Both the position numbers and the translations under genes were made by a program. A stretch of DNA of 64,000 bases, taken from positions 3,720,001-3,784,000 of the forward strand of contig NZ_JABUQZ010000001.1 in assembly GCF_013342145.1 (NCBI RefSeq). The letters are read 5' to 3'. This document shows, piece after piece, positions 1-7,755 of the stretch. The number at the start of each line of letters is the position of its first letter. The stretch's first letter is position 1. Under the pieces are notes generated by a model. The model had not been told where the DNA came from, searched no databases, and saw only the letters and a program-made list of their open reading frames with translations. The stretch is from Haloterrigena gelatinilytica. Its GTDB lineage: Archaea; Halobacteriota; Halobacteria; Halobacteriales; Natrialbaceae.

Positions 1-255
1 AACGTGAGAAAGCCCACCACTCGGTCGACGAACGTCGGTTCAGGCAAGATCACCAAGAACTGGGAGTACAGGAGTAGCAGCCCAGTCGGCTCTGCATATC
101 ACTGGCAGGCCAAAATCTGGACCGTTGACGCCTTCGGGACCTCTGCAATGGTAGATGCAGAAATCGACCCGTACAGCTCTGGAAACGTTAAGGCGAAGAC
201 GGGTACATTCTGGCCGTACCAGTCATGGTCGACTGCTACCCTTACCGTGAAATAG
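1..255 (+). CDS. C-terminal part of unknown protein, open at window edge
   Basis: The frame is open from the first base and ends with TAG at 253. A GTG at 4 could start an 83-residue protein, but a continuation from upstream is equally likely. The residues are rich in Ser, Thr, Tyr and Trp with alternating hydrophobic positions, as in a secreted beta-sheet domain. The composition is not strongly acidic, unlike most of the window, and this edge is AT-richer. No family is recognised. Confidence 0.45.
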   Translation, partial: NVRKPTTRSTNVGSGKITKNWEYRSSSPVGSAYHWQAKIWTVDAFGTSAMVDAEIDPYSSGNVKAKTGTFWPYQSWSTATLTVK

Positions 256-344
256 CAGTCCCGAAGGGTCACCCACGGTGTCCCGTCTCCAGTAACCAAC
301 CGCAATACTAAATCTATCTCGGATAGAATATTAACCAAACAATA

Positions 345-548
345 ATGGAAATTAACAAATCCAGAGTTCGAACGCTCCAAGTATTAGCTGCGGCTATCGT
401 CCTGTTCGCCATCTTCGCAATGCTACTGTCCGGTCAACCGGTGTTCGTGGCTGTGATAAGTGGGATAACGGCGGGCGGCCTCACGTTCATGCTAACCGCC
501 CTGATTCTGTTCGCATATTGGGGATTCCAGTCCTCGTTCAGCAAATAA
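345..548 (+). CDS. Small two-helix membrane protein, unknown
   Basis: A 67-residue protein with a short basic N-terminus and two hydrophobic segments (about residues 12–29 and 32–58), so probably a helical hairpin in the membrane. An AT-rich stretch with a TATA-like element just upstream of the ATG suggests leaderless transcription. It sits in the same low-GC stretch as a second tiny hydrophobic ORF at 637. No family is recognised; the start is the only in-frame ATG. Confidence 0.55.
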   Translation: MEINKSRVRTLQVLAAAIVLFAIFAMLLSGQPVFVAVISGITAGGLTFMLTALILFAYWGFQSSFSK

Positions 549-636
549 CACATCGCTTCTGTTCTTCGACAAACCCTTTTAAGTAACTCAGAATAGACTC
601 CATCCTAGAATAAGTAGTTTTTAACTACATCGAGAA

Positions 637-774
637 ATGAGAAAAGGGCCGCAGCCAACTCTGGAGAGATATTCACTGGCATTACTTCTGTATGTTGCTG
701 GCGGGCCCGCACTCATGCTCCCAATGACAGCTACTATCATTGATGCGATAAACCTCGTTGCTCTAATCACATAG
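637..774 (+). CDS. Possible 45-residue membrane peptide
   Basis: ATG at 637 opens a 45-codon frame ending in TAG at 772–774. The product starts with a charged stretch (MRKGPQPTLERY) followed by an almost continuous hydrophobic segment, consistent with a single membrane span. An AT-rich region precedes the ATG. It resembles the neighbouring 67-residue membrane protein in size and style, which is the main reason to take it seriously. No family is recognised. Confidence 0.35.
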   Translation: MRKGPQPTLERYSLALLLYVAGGPALMLPMTATIIDAINLVALIT

Positions 775-784
775 ACGGAGCTTT

Positions 785-1345
785 TCAAGGGCCTTCCGCG
801 GTCTCCGGGCCGCCGAGTTCGCCGGCGCGGTCCCGGAGCGTCCGGATCGACTCGACGTCGACGCCGTGATCGGACAGGACGGCTTCGGGTACCCCGGCTG
901 CGGCGGTCTCGGCCGCGTCGGCCCGTCGCTCGAGGCTCCGCATCTCGGCGACGGTCGTCGCGACTTCCGCGCGGTAGCGCCCCTCGCTGAGGTCGCCGGC
1001 CTCGCGGGACTCGTTCAACTCCTCGAGTCTGTCCTCGAGTTCCGTCAGGCGCCGGTCGGTCTCGTTGAACTGCGCGGCGATGACGGCCGCTTTCGTCTCG
1101 TTGGACTCGGCGTTCGCGATTCGGACGCCGAAGGCCCGCTCCGAGACGTTGCCCTCGAGTTCGGCGTTCTGGACGCCGACGGCGGCGGCGAACTGCGCGC
1201 CGGGTTCGATCGATTCGGTTCCGTCGTCGGCGTCGGTCTCCGACTGCGCGCCGTCGCTTGAGGTCGCGCTCGCCGCCGCGAAGGGGACCGCGACCGTCGC
1301 GACGAGGAGAATCGCTGCCAGTGCGATCGACGTGGTTCGGTTCAT
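785..1345 (-). CDS. Secreted helical protein (DUF7096-like)
   Basis: A 186-residue protein with a Sec-type signal peptide (residues 1–26, MNRTTS then Ala/Val core). A coiled-coil-prone region follows with the pattern LTELEDRLEELNESRE. The motif around GAQFAAAVGVQNAELEG and RAFGVRIANAESNE matches a common haloarchaeal secreted family that I recall as DUF7096; its function is unknown. The start is placed at the second Met (1345), because the first 11 residues of the longer frame precede the signal peptide. It lies downstream, on the same strand, of a membrane-tethered regulator gene. An upstream motif around 1417–1425 is shared with the genes at 2787 and 3861. Confidence 0.75.
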   Translation of the reverse strand: MNRTTSIALAAILLVATVAVPFAAASATSSDGAQSETDADDGTESIEPGAQFAAAVGVQNAELEGNVSERAFGVRIANAESNETKAAVIAAQFNETDRRLTELEDRLEELNESREAGDLSEGRYRAEVATTVAEMRSLERRADAAETAAAGVPEAVLSDHGVDVESIRTLRDRAGELGGPETAEGP

Positions 1346-1516
1346 TGGTGGGTGTTGTCTTCGTGTGGTGATAGACACTCGAGACGATGACTTGGGTTCA
1401 CCGACGGTTAACGCGATTCAACGCCGTTTTCGATCCGACGCCGTCGGGCGATTTCGTCGGTTTCGACGATTCGTGTCTGCCATCCGTCCGGAGCGGAATG
1501 CGGTTTCGGTTCGCTC

Positions 1517-2674
1517 TCATGTCGATTCGGGACCGCCGCCCTCGTCGGGCAGCGAGAGCACGTTCTCGCGACCGAGGCGGAACGACTCGAGTTTCCCCTC
1601 CTCGCGGAGGCCGCTGACGACCTTGCTCGTCTTCGCGTCGGTCCAGTCGAGTTCCGCGACGACGGCTTGCTGTTTCATCCGGCCGCCGTTCTCGCGGACG
1701 AGCCGAAGGACCTGTTCCTCGTTACTGAGCAGGTCCGGATCCGGCGCCCCGGTCCCGGTCCCGGTTGCGCTCGTACTCGAGTCTGCCGACTGTGCGGACT
1801 GCGCCAACTCTGCCGGCTCCGTCGGTTCGTTGCTCGGTGGCGACGCCGTCGCATCGTCCGCTCGAGCGGCGTCGGGATCGCTTCGATCGGCGTCTCCGTC
1901 GGTCGGCGGCGCGCTCGGCCGCGAGCGGGTGCGATACCACCAGAGGCCTGCGGCACCGAGTCCGACGACGGCGAGGCCGGCCGCTGCGAGCAGCGCCGAG
2001 GACGGCCCCGTCCCCGCAGCGGTGACGACGACGCGCGGCTCGCCGGAGACGAAGTCGGTGTCGCCGCCCCGCCAGATGACCGCGCGATCGCGTTCGTCGT
2101 CGGGTTCCGGCGCGACCGAGGTTCGCTCGTATCCGTCCGGCCACTCGATCAGCAATCGGGTTCCGTCGTCGAGGTAGATCCCCTCGAGCGCGTCGCCCGC
2201 CCGGAGTTCGTCGCCCTCGCTGGCGGCGAACCCGCGCCATTGGAACGTGTACCTGACGACGCCGTACTCTCGAGCGAACGACCGTCGCTCGGTCTCCACG
2301 GCGAACCCGTCGGCGGACATCTCGCGACCCGTCGCGTTCTCGGCGGTGGCGACCGTTTCGGCCATTCGATCGGCGAAGGATCGCGTGTGGTTGTCCGGAT
2401 CGTCGCGGATATCGTCCCGCAGCGATTCGAACGCCGTCGTGCTCTCCTCGTCGTCGAGCCGAACGAGGAACTCGAGGCGCCACTCGGCGGTCCCGTTCGA
2501 TCGGAGCGCGACGTCCATTCGGACCTCGTCCGCGTCGATCTGGTCCTGCTGGATCGCGAACGGCGTCGACTCGGACTGTCCGGCGTCCGTGGCTCCGGCG
2601 GCGGCGCCGATCGGGCCCGTTGCGGCGAGGAGGAGCGCGGCGACCACGGCCATCACGCCGACGCGATCGTTCAT
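1517..2674 (-). CDS. Membrane-tethered winged-helix regulator (DUF7345/DUF7343-like)
   Basis: A 385-residue protein with a signal peptide (1–27), an extracellular domain (about 35–220), one membrane span (about 226–247), an acidic/Ser-Thr linker (250–312) and a C-terminal winged helix (about 317–376, with LSNEEQVLRLVRENGG then KTSKVVSGLREEGKL). The order puts the DNA-binding domain in the cytoplasm and the sensor outside. This is a recurrent haloarchaeal architecture, named here from memory. The TATA-like run GTTTTAAC 23–31 bases upstream of the ATG suggests a leaderless transcript. Its neighbours on both sides are secreted proteins, which suggests a link to surface sensing; the targets are unknown. 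Confidence 0.8.
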   Translation of the reverse strand: MNDRVGVMAVVAALLLAATGPIGAAAGATDAGQSESTPFAIQQDQIDADEVRMDVALRSNGTAEWRLEFLVRLDDEESTTAFESLRDDIRDDPDNHTRSFADRMAETVATAENATGREMSADGFAVETERRSFAREYGVVRYTFQWRGFAASEGDELRAGDALEGIYLDDGTRLLIEWPDGYERTSVAPEPDDERDRAVIWRGGDTDFVSGEPRVVVTAAGTGPSSALLAAAGLAVVGLGAAGLWWYRTRSRPSAPPTDGDADRSDPDAARADDATASPPSNEPTEPAELAQSAQSADSSTSATGTGTGAPDPDLLSNEEQVLRLVRENGGRMKQQAVVAELDWTDAKTSKVVSGLREEGKLESFRLGRENVLSLPDEGGGPEST

Positions 2675-2786
2675 ACGAGTGGGTACTTTTCACCTCTGTT
2701 AAAACATGCGGAAGCTGGGAGAGCGTCGCTACCTACCTTCAACGGTGCAACAGGGCTGAAACGGCGAAGAAGTGTTCAACGAATGT

Positions 2787-3035
2787 TCATTTCCCGGCGC
2801 CGTTCAACTCTGCGTCGGCACCGCCGGGCGTGAGGCCCCGAACGACCTCACCGAGCGACTCGAGGAGGCCGCCGACGAAGTCGGATATCTCCCCGAGGGC
2901 GTCGAGGACGAACTCCGGTACCGGATCCGGAAGCTCGTCCGGTGGACCGTTGGCCGGTTGTGCTGCCGCCGCGCCCGTTGCGCCGACGAGGAGTGACATC
3001 GTAATCGCGATCGCGAGTAGCGTTCGTCCGTGCAT
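2787..3035 (-). CDS. Small secreted protein with amphipathic repeat helix
   Basis: An 82-residue protein when started at the second Met (3035), which sits right before a signal peptide (MHGRTLLAIAITMSLLVGA, cleavage after AAA). The mature part is a single amphipathic stretch with the pattern VPEFVLDALGEISDFVGG then SLGEVVRGLTPGG. The same pattern occurs in the secreted protein at 3861–4409, so the two look like diverged paralogues. Function is unknown; no enzyme motif is seen. Confidence 0.65.
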   Translation of the reverse strand: MHGRTLLAIAITMSLLVGATGAAAAQPANGPPDELPDPVPEFVLDALGEISDFVGGLLESLGEVVRGLTPGGADAELNGAGK

Positions 3036-3462
3036 CACAGTTCTCCATTGGACGTTCACCCTCTTGAACCGGTCAGTTCGTGAGCTCGTTTTGCGCCGAT
3101 TTACGCCCGTTATCGATCGTTTTCGACCGCTCTCAGTTCATCACGTGCCGGATGGTTCCACGCACTGACGCCGAACCGAGCGATGCCGTCGCCTCCGATA
3201 GCGATACCGACGCGTCCGGTAGCCACACGCGACCGGCACGTATTACACCGACTTGATGCGGCGTCGCCGTTCTCGTACTCACTCTCGTCTCTGATCCGTG
3301 TTCTCGTGGCGATCGAGTACGTCGACGGATGCGTCTCGATGCATGAGCCGACAGGAGCGTCAGCGAGGGTGCATCAATGGGGGACGGCGGCAGTGAAGAG
3401 GAGCGTCAGCGAGGGACGGGACCGGTGGAGGGTGCGTCAGCGGGGGACGGTGGCAGCGCCGT
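3036..3462. other. Gene-free stretch with candidate regulatory motif and direct repeats
   Basis: No convincing gene is present; the open frames here are basic and lack family features. The part next to the secreted gene holds TTTACGCC at 3100–3107 and a GTTTTCG element. The left-hand part of the repeat region contains an exact 16-base direct repeat (3354–3369 and 3400–3415) plus related copies of a GGGGGACGGYGGCAG element at about 3379 and 3442. Confidence 0.5.
3354..3456. repeat. Short degenerate direct repeats
   Basis: GGAGCGTCAGCGAGGG occurs at 3354–3369 and again at 3400–3415. A third, diverged version follows near 3430. A second unit, GGGGGACGGCGGCAG, appears around 3379 and, with one change, around 3442. 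The block lies just past the 3' end of the minus-strand gene at 3463. Confidence 0.6.
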
Positions 3463-3837
3463 TCAGGCTCCCGGAACGCCGAGCGCCGTGATCGAGCCGA
3501 TACCGAGCAACTCGAGGGCCGCGAGGACGACGACCGCGGCCGCCCACGCGGCGAGGCCGACCGCGCCGGAGCGAAGCCAGCCGAGTCGATAGCGCCACTT
3601 GACGACCGCGATCCACGCGACGGCGGCCAGCAGACCGCCGAGCAGCGGAATCGGCTCGAGGAACGCCCAGGCCAGCGCGCCGAGCAGCGCGGTTACCACC
3701 GCGTGGCCGTAGTCGCGGGCGTCCGCGGCGACGTGGGTGCCGGTGTGGAGGGCCGCGCCGCCGACTAACAGGCTCACGGCGAACGCCAGCAGCCGGTCCT
3801 CGAGTCCGATCGGCGCCGGGGAAGCGAATGGTGGCAT
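3463..3837 (-). CDS. Small polytopic membrane protein, unknown
   Basis: A 124-residue hydrophobic protein with about four membrane segments (around 14–32, 43–60, 64–78 and 92–115). A His-containing stretch (HTGTHVAADARDYGH) lies between segments one and two. No catalytic motif is apparent, and I do not recognise the family with confidence. Only 23 bases separate its ATG from the 3' end of the secreted-protein gene at 3861, so the two are probably co-transcribed. Confidence 0.65.
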   Translation of the reverse strand: MPPFASPAPIGLEDRLLAFAVSLLVGGAALHTGTHVAADARDYGHAVVTALLGALAWAFLEPIPLLGGLLAAVAWIAVVKWRYRLGWLRSGAVGLAAWAAAVVVLAALELLGIGSITALGVPGA

Positions 3838-3860
3838 GGGATGGGGAAGTTACGGGAGAC

Positions 3861-4409
3861 TTATTCGTCGCCGCCCGATTCGTCGTCGCCATCGGTCTGT
3901 TCGCTATCGTCCGAGGAGCCCGGTTCGACAGACTCCTCATCGTTCGATTCGCCGGTTTCGTCGGTCTTGCCGTCGCCGTTCTCGTCGGCGTCCGCGCCGC
4001 CGTCGCGTTCAGCGCTGTCCGAGTCAGCGTCCCCGCTTCCGTCGCGTTCGTCGGCGCTCTCGCTCTCGTCTTCGTCGCCATCAGGCGTCACGTCGCTGAT
4101 CGCGTCGCCGAGCGAACCGCCGAGGTCTCCGCTCAGGAACGACGAAATCCGCTCGTGGATCGCGGAGACGTGATCGGGAACTTGGCCGGGGAGCTCGACG
4201 TTCGGTCCCTGTCCGTTCCGATCGTCTGCGGCGGTATCGCCGGCGGTTCCGTTCCCGCTTCGATCCGCGTTGTCGTTCGCGTGTCCTTCGTCCGCGCTCT
4301 CCGAACTCGCGTCCGGGGACACGGGCGCGTTCCCGGGCGCCGCGGCGGCGAACCCGGTGGTTGCGATCAGTACTGCGCAGCCGACTGCGATGAGCGTCGT
4401 TCGTTTCAT
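3861..4409 (-). CDS. Secreted, very acidic low-complexity protein
   Basis: A 182-residue protein started at MKRTTL (4409). It has a signal peptide (1–23, ending AAAA), a Ser/Asp/Asn-rich linker, a short amphipathic section (VPDHVSAIHERISSFL then GSLGDAISDVTPDG) and a long Asp/Glu/Ser tail. The amphipathic section resembles that of the secreted protein at 2787. The tail is disordered and typical of halophilic exported proteins. The upstream region holds two copies of a TTNACGCC motif. Function is unknown. Confidence 0.65.
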   Translation of the reverse strand: MKRTTLIAVGCAVLIATTGFAAAAPGNAPVSPDASSESADEGHANDNADRSGNGTAGDTAADDRNGQGPNVELPGQVPDHVSAIHERISSFLSGDLGGSLGDAISDVTPDGDEDESESADERDGSGDADSDSAERDGGADADENGDGKTDETGESNDEESVEPGSSDDSEQTDGDDESGGDE

Positions 4410-4749
4410 AGCTCGCATCCCGCTCTCGGTGGCCGGACCGACTTGAAGGGGGTTCGTCGTGGATCGGGTTTTCGAGCGTTTGACGCCATTTGAGGGACGT
4501 TTTCGCGGGTTTGTCTCCGGTTTAACGCCGATCGAAGGCGGGGATCCCGTCGCCGAGGCGTCGGGTCGAGCGCAGCGGCGAACACGACTCGAGCGCGCGC
4601 CGTCCGGTCGACGACGCCGCGCATCCGAGCTGGCGATCGGCGCGGTCTCGAGGGGGCGCTATCGGAGGCTTGCACGCGATGCTATCGGGTCCGATTCTCC
4701 GGCGCCTCGAGTACCGAAACGCTGTGAGTTCGCCGGCGCGAATCCGACG
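4410..4749. other. Gene-free stretch carrying two TTNACGCC motifs
   Basis: No supported gene. Two motif copies lie at 4480–4487 and 4522–4529, with a GTTTTCG element between them, upstream of the minus-strand secreted-protein gene. The rest is GC-rich sequence without obvious repeats. Confidence 0.4.
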
Positions 4750-5310
4750 CTACGAGTCCGACGCCTCGAGCGCCGTCTCGACGCCGCTGACCAGATTGGT
4801 CGCGGTCGTACCGCCCTCGTCGCGCCAGTGGACCTCGCCGGCGCCGTCGACGGCCAGCGTCGTGGGCGTGCCGGTGACGCCGTAGTCCTCGAACAGCGCG
4901 CCGTCCTCGTCGACGGCGAGGGTCCAGTCGCCGTCCTGCTCGGCCCACCAGTCGGCCAGTTCCGACGGCGAGGACGCGGCGCCGGAGTACTCGTCGACGA
5001 CGCTCACGACGTGGACGTCGCCGTCGGGACCGACCTCGCGGGCCGTCGCGAGTTCGTCGCGGGCCTCGCCGACCCGCGAGAGCATGGCGCGGCTGGTCGG
5101 ACAGGTGGTTCGAATGCAGTTGACGAGCTGGACCTGCCCTCGGCTCGGAACGCCGATCGTCCCGCCCTCGCTCCCGGGCGCGTCGACGGTCGTGAGCTCG
5201 ACCGCCGACTCGTTGGACTCGTCGCCGTCGTTCGAGTCGGCGCCGTCCTCGAGGCAGCCCGACCCCGCCGCCAGTACCGCCGTGCCCGCGATGAATGCGC
5301 GTCGTTTCAT
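4750..5310 (-). CDS. Thioredoxin-fold lipoprotein (Sco/TlpA-like)
   Basis: A 186-residue exported protein. It has an N-terminal twin-arginine-like start (MKRRAFIAG) and a lipobox GSGC with Cys19, so it is probably a lipid-anchored protein on the outer face of the membrane. A thioredoxin-like fold follows, with Cys65 and Cys70 (NCIRTTCPTSRAM) and a cis-proline loop GTPT at 147–150. The CX4C spacing differs from the CXXC of thioredoxins and the CXXXC of Sco1. The likely role is thiol–disulfide chemistry or copper handling outside the cell. The partner is not apparent from the neighbours. Confidence 0.7.
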   Translation of the reverse strand: MKRRAFIAGTAVLAAGSGCLEDGADSNDGDESNESAVELTTVDAPGSEGGTIGVPSRGQVQLVNCIRTTCPTSRAMLSRVGEARDELATAREVGPDGDVHVVSVVDEYSGAASSPSELADWWAEQDGDWTLAVDEDGALFEDYGVTGTPTTLAVDGAGEVHWRDEGGTTATNLVSGVETALEASDS

Positions 5311-5466
5311 GTCGTATCGGACGGCCGCCGCCCGCCGGTTCGGCTCCGTATACGAGTTCGTCGCCGCGGAGTCACGTGTTTGTTTCCCCGGCTTCGGCCA
5401 CGTGGCCCGGCACGAGAACGAGTGGTCAGCCGGCGGAATCGTACCCCTCCGATCCGTCGGGGAGCG

Positions 5467-5697
5467 TCAGTCGAGACAGACGTACGTCCGCGTCGTGCCG
5501 ACGTCTTCGAGCGGCCGGACCGCCGACGTGACCGTCGAGAGGAGGTCGTGCGGTCGCTCGCCCTCGAGTTCGACCACGACGTCGAAGTCGCCGGCGACGA
5601 CGTGCGCCTCGACGACGCCGTCGACCTCGCGAACCGATTCGCAGACCGCCTCGGACATGCCCGTCGCGACGTCGATCATCACGAATGCGTGAGACAT
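5467..5697 (-). CDS. Stand-alone Lrp/AsnC ligand-binding (RAM) domain protein
   Basis: A 76-residue protein with the beta-alpha-beta-beta-alpha-beta RAM pattern: AFVMIDVATG, then GVVEAHVVAGDFDVVVELE, then the ending TTRTYVCLD. There is no helix-turn-helix, so it is a stand-alone effector-binding protein of the Lrp/AsnC family, common in haloarchaea and usually oligomeric. Start at the ATG at 5697; longer in-frame openings run into the divergent gene. The 39 bases before the divergent gene at 5737 hold a TATA-like element for each direction. Confidence 0.8.
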   Translation of the reverse strand: MSHAFVMIDVATGMSEAVCESVREVDGVVEAHVVAGDFDVVVELEGERPHDLLSTVTSAVRPLEDVGTTRTYVCLD

Positions 5698-5736
5698 TAT
5701 CATTCGGACTTCGCGATCGAGCCACAAATAACGACC

Positions 5737-6057
5737 GTGCGCGGAGCGACCGACGCCAGCCCCGAACGGGCGGCGGTCTCGTCGTCGGTCAATCGGGCGC
5801 TCAAGGATCGGTGCAAGCGCCGCCTCGAGAGCTGGTCGCCGACGGTCCACTGGGGGCTGCTCGCCCGCGGGCGGCTGGACGGCATCGTCCGCTACCGACC
5901 CGACCGGGAGGACCAACTCCTGGGCGAACTGTTCGCGTCCGAGAGCGGACTCCACACCGCCACGGGCGAGGGGTCCGACGACGGCCGGTGGTTCGTCGGC
6001 GCCGGCAACGAGGCGGTGCTCGACGCGCTCCGCGAGATCGCGCGTGCGAACGTCTGA
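5737..6057 (+). CDS. Conserved-looking small soluble protein, unknown
   Basis: A 106-residue frame from the GTG at 5737 to TGA at 6057. The C-terminal half looks like a compact alpha/beta domain (GLLARGRLDGIVRYRPDRED, then GRWFVGAGNEAVLDALREIA). The frame is open far upstream, but that part overlaps the divergent Lrp-type gene, so the start is placed in the shared intergenic space. Codon bias and acidic composition support translation. Family and function are not recognised. Confidence 0.6.
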   Translation: MRGATDASPERAAVSSSVNRALKDRCKRRLESWSPTVHWGLLARGRLDGIVRYRPDREDQLLGELFASESGLHTATGEGSDDGRWFVGAGNEAVLDALREIARANV

Positions 6058-6134
6058 TCTGGGCGTTCGCTCCGCCGACTCGTTCTGCCAATTCTTGCAC
6101 AACGCGCTTATTCCGTGCCCCCGTCGGTCGTCCT

Positions 6135-6728
6135 ATGACCGCGACCACCGCCGAGATCGTGCTGTTCGACGGCTTCGACGAACTGGACGCGATCGGCCCC
6201 TACGAGGTGCTCGAGAACGCCGCCCACGCGGGCGCCGACCTCGAGGTCGACCTGGTGACCCTCGACGAGACCGACCTCGTCACGGCGAGCCACGACCTGC
6301 GCGTCGAACCGCAGGGGACGCTCGGCCGGCCCGACATCCTGCTCGTCCCCGGCGGCGGGTGGACGTCCGCCAACGAGGGCGTCCGCGCGGTCGTCGAGGA
6401 CGGCGTGTTGCCCGACAGGGTCGACGAATGCTACGCCGAGGGCTCGACGGTCGCCTCGGTCTGTACCGGTGCGATGGTGCTGGCCGAGGCCGACCTGCTC
6501 GAGGGCCGGCCCGCCGCTACACACCGGGTTGCCGTCGACGACCTCGAGGCCCACGCGGCGAACGTGGTCGACGAGCGGGTCGTCGACGACGGCGACGTGC
6601 TGACCGCCGGCGGCGTCACCTCGGGACTCGATCTGGCGCTGTGGCTCGTCGAGCGGGAGTTCGGCGAGGACGTCGCGAGCGAAGTGAGCGAGGAGATGGC
6701 CTACGAGCGCGGCGAAGTGTTCGGTTGA
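6135..6728 (+). CDS. DJ-1/PfpI family protein
   Basis: A 197-residue class I glutamine-amidotransferase-like protein. The N-terminus EIVLFDGFDELDAIGPYEVL is typical of the DJ-1/PfpI group, followed by VPGGG (71–75). The nucleophile elbow is ASVCTGAMVL with Cys110, and His130 (ATHR) lies nearby. Members include isonitrile hydratase-like enzymes, glyoxalase III/deglycases and chaperones; the GPYEV start suits the ThiJ/PfpI and isonitrile hydratase branch. Start at the ATG at 6135, with CTTATTCC about 20–27 bases upstream, so it is probably leaderless. Confidence 0.85.
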   Translation: MTATTAEIVLFDGFDELDAIGPYEVLENAAHAGADLEVDLVTLDETDLVTASHDLRVEPQGTLGRPDILLVPGGGWTSANEGVRAVVEDGVLPDRVDECYAEGSTVASVCTGAMVLAEADLLEGRPAATHRVAVDDLEAHAANVVDERVVDDGDVLTAGGVTSGLDLALWLVEREFGEDVASEVSEEMAYERGEVFG

Positions 6729-7104
6729 TAACAGCCCGTACAGATATCGGCGGTCGCGTTGCTCTCGTCTCGAGTGAGTAGCAACGGGAGCGTTCCGTTA
6801 TCGTGGCAACAGGGAGTTGCCACGCCCTCCCCAGCCGATTCGCTCGTTCGCTTCGTCTGCTCACGGGCGCGAAGCGCCCGTTCGCACGGTACGCGGGACC
6901 GAAGGTCCCGCGCCACTCACTCACTCATCCCTCGCGCACTGTCATCGATCGGCTCTCGCTTCGCTCAGGCACGATCGACAGCGCGCGCCACGCAACGCGG
7001 CGCGGTCAGCACGAGAGGAGCGACGGACCACTATCTCCCGAGCCACCGCGCCCGGTTGCTCCTTGCCAAATTGCTATCCGTGACGCCCGGGTAGGCAGGG
7101 CCAC
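6729..7104. other. Gene-free stretch with consecutive GC-rich hairpins
   Basis: No supported gene. Several perfect inverted repeats follow one another: AACGG/CCGTT at about 6781–6797, CGTGGCAAC/GTTGCCACG at about 6801–6823, ACGGGCGC/GCGCCCGT at about 6863–6881, and GCGGGACC/GGTCCCGC at about 6893–6911. The pattern resembles the haloarchaeal intergenic elements scattered between genes, or a structured RNA or terminator complex behind the DJ-1 gene. Confidence 0.55.
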
Positions 7105-7755
7105 ATGAACGCAGTGCTGTTCGACATGGACGGGGTCCTCGTCAACAGCGAGGACTACTGGACCGAGTTCCAGGCCGAAGACATCCTTCCGGCGGCCGTC
7201 CCCGACGACGACGTCGACGTCGCCGAAGTGACCGGGATGAACTACCGCGAGACCTACGACTACCTCGAGGCGGAGTACGGGACCGCCGTCTCCCGCGAGG
7301 AGTTCGAGGAGCGCTTCGAGGAGACCGCTCGCGAGATCTACCGCGAGCACGTCGACCCCGTCGACGGTCTCCACGACCTCCTCGCCGAACTCGACGACCG
7401 CGGGGTCGAGCGAGCGCTCGTCTCCTCGTCTCCGCACGAGTGGATCGACATCGTCCTCGAGCGATTCGACCTCGAGGGGTCGTTCGACCACGTGATCAGC
7501 GCCGAGGACATCGACGCGGCGGGCAAGCCGGAGCCGGACGTCTTCGAGTACGCCGCGAGCGAGGTCGGCGTGCCGGCCGAGGAGTGCGTCGTCGTCGAGG
7601 ACTCGGAGAACGGCGTCGAGGCCGGCGCGCGGGCCGGCGCGCTGGTCGTGGCCTACCGAATCGACGCCCACGACGACCTCGACCTCTCGCCGGCCGACGA
7701 GATCGCGGACTCGGCCGCGGAACTGCGGGAGACGGTCCTCGAGTTGGCGTCGTAG
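7105..7755 (+). CDS. HAD-superfamily hydrolase (beta-phosphoglucomutase-like)
   Basis: A 216-residue HAD phosphatase. Motif I is FDMDGV (nucleophile Asp7, acid/base Asp9), followed by a small helical cap (about 17–80). Motif II is LVSSSP, motif III Lys is in GKPEPD, and motif IV is VVEDSENGVEAG. The architecture is that of the beta-phosphoglucomutase/phosphoglycolate phosphatase subfamily; the substrate is probably a sugar or glycolytic phosphate but cannot be fixed from sequence. It stands alone on the plus strand, convergent with the helicase gene. Confidence 0.88.
   Translation: MNAVLFDMDGVLVNSEDYWTEFQAEDILPAAVPDDDVDVAEVTGMNYRETYDYLEAEYGTAVSREEFEERFEETAREIYREHVDPVDGLHDLLAELDDRGVERALVSSSPHEWIDIVLERFDLEGSFDHVISAEDIDAAGKPEPDVFEYAASEVGVPAEECVVVEDSENGVEAGARAGALVVAYRIDAHDDLDLSPADEIADSAAELRETVLELAS

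Noticed and set aside
3354-3456. Direct repeats as a possible CRISPR array
   Set aside because: Only two exact copies, irregular distance and no spacer-like diversity or cas genes; treated as degenerate repeats.
4459-5736. Upstream part of a long plus-strand frame leading into the gene at 5737
   Set aside because: It overlaps the antisense lipoprotein and Lrp-type genes and has a composition typical of antisense frames; the real start is taken as GTG 5737.
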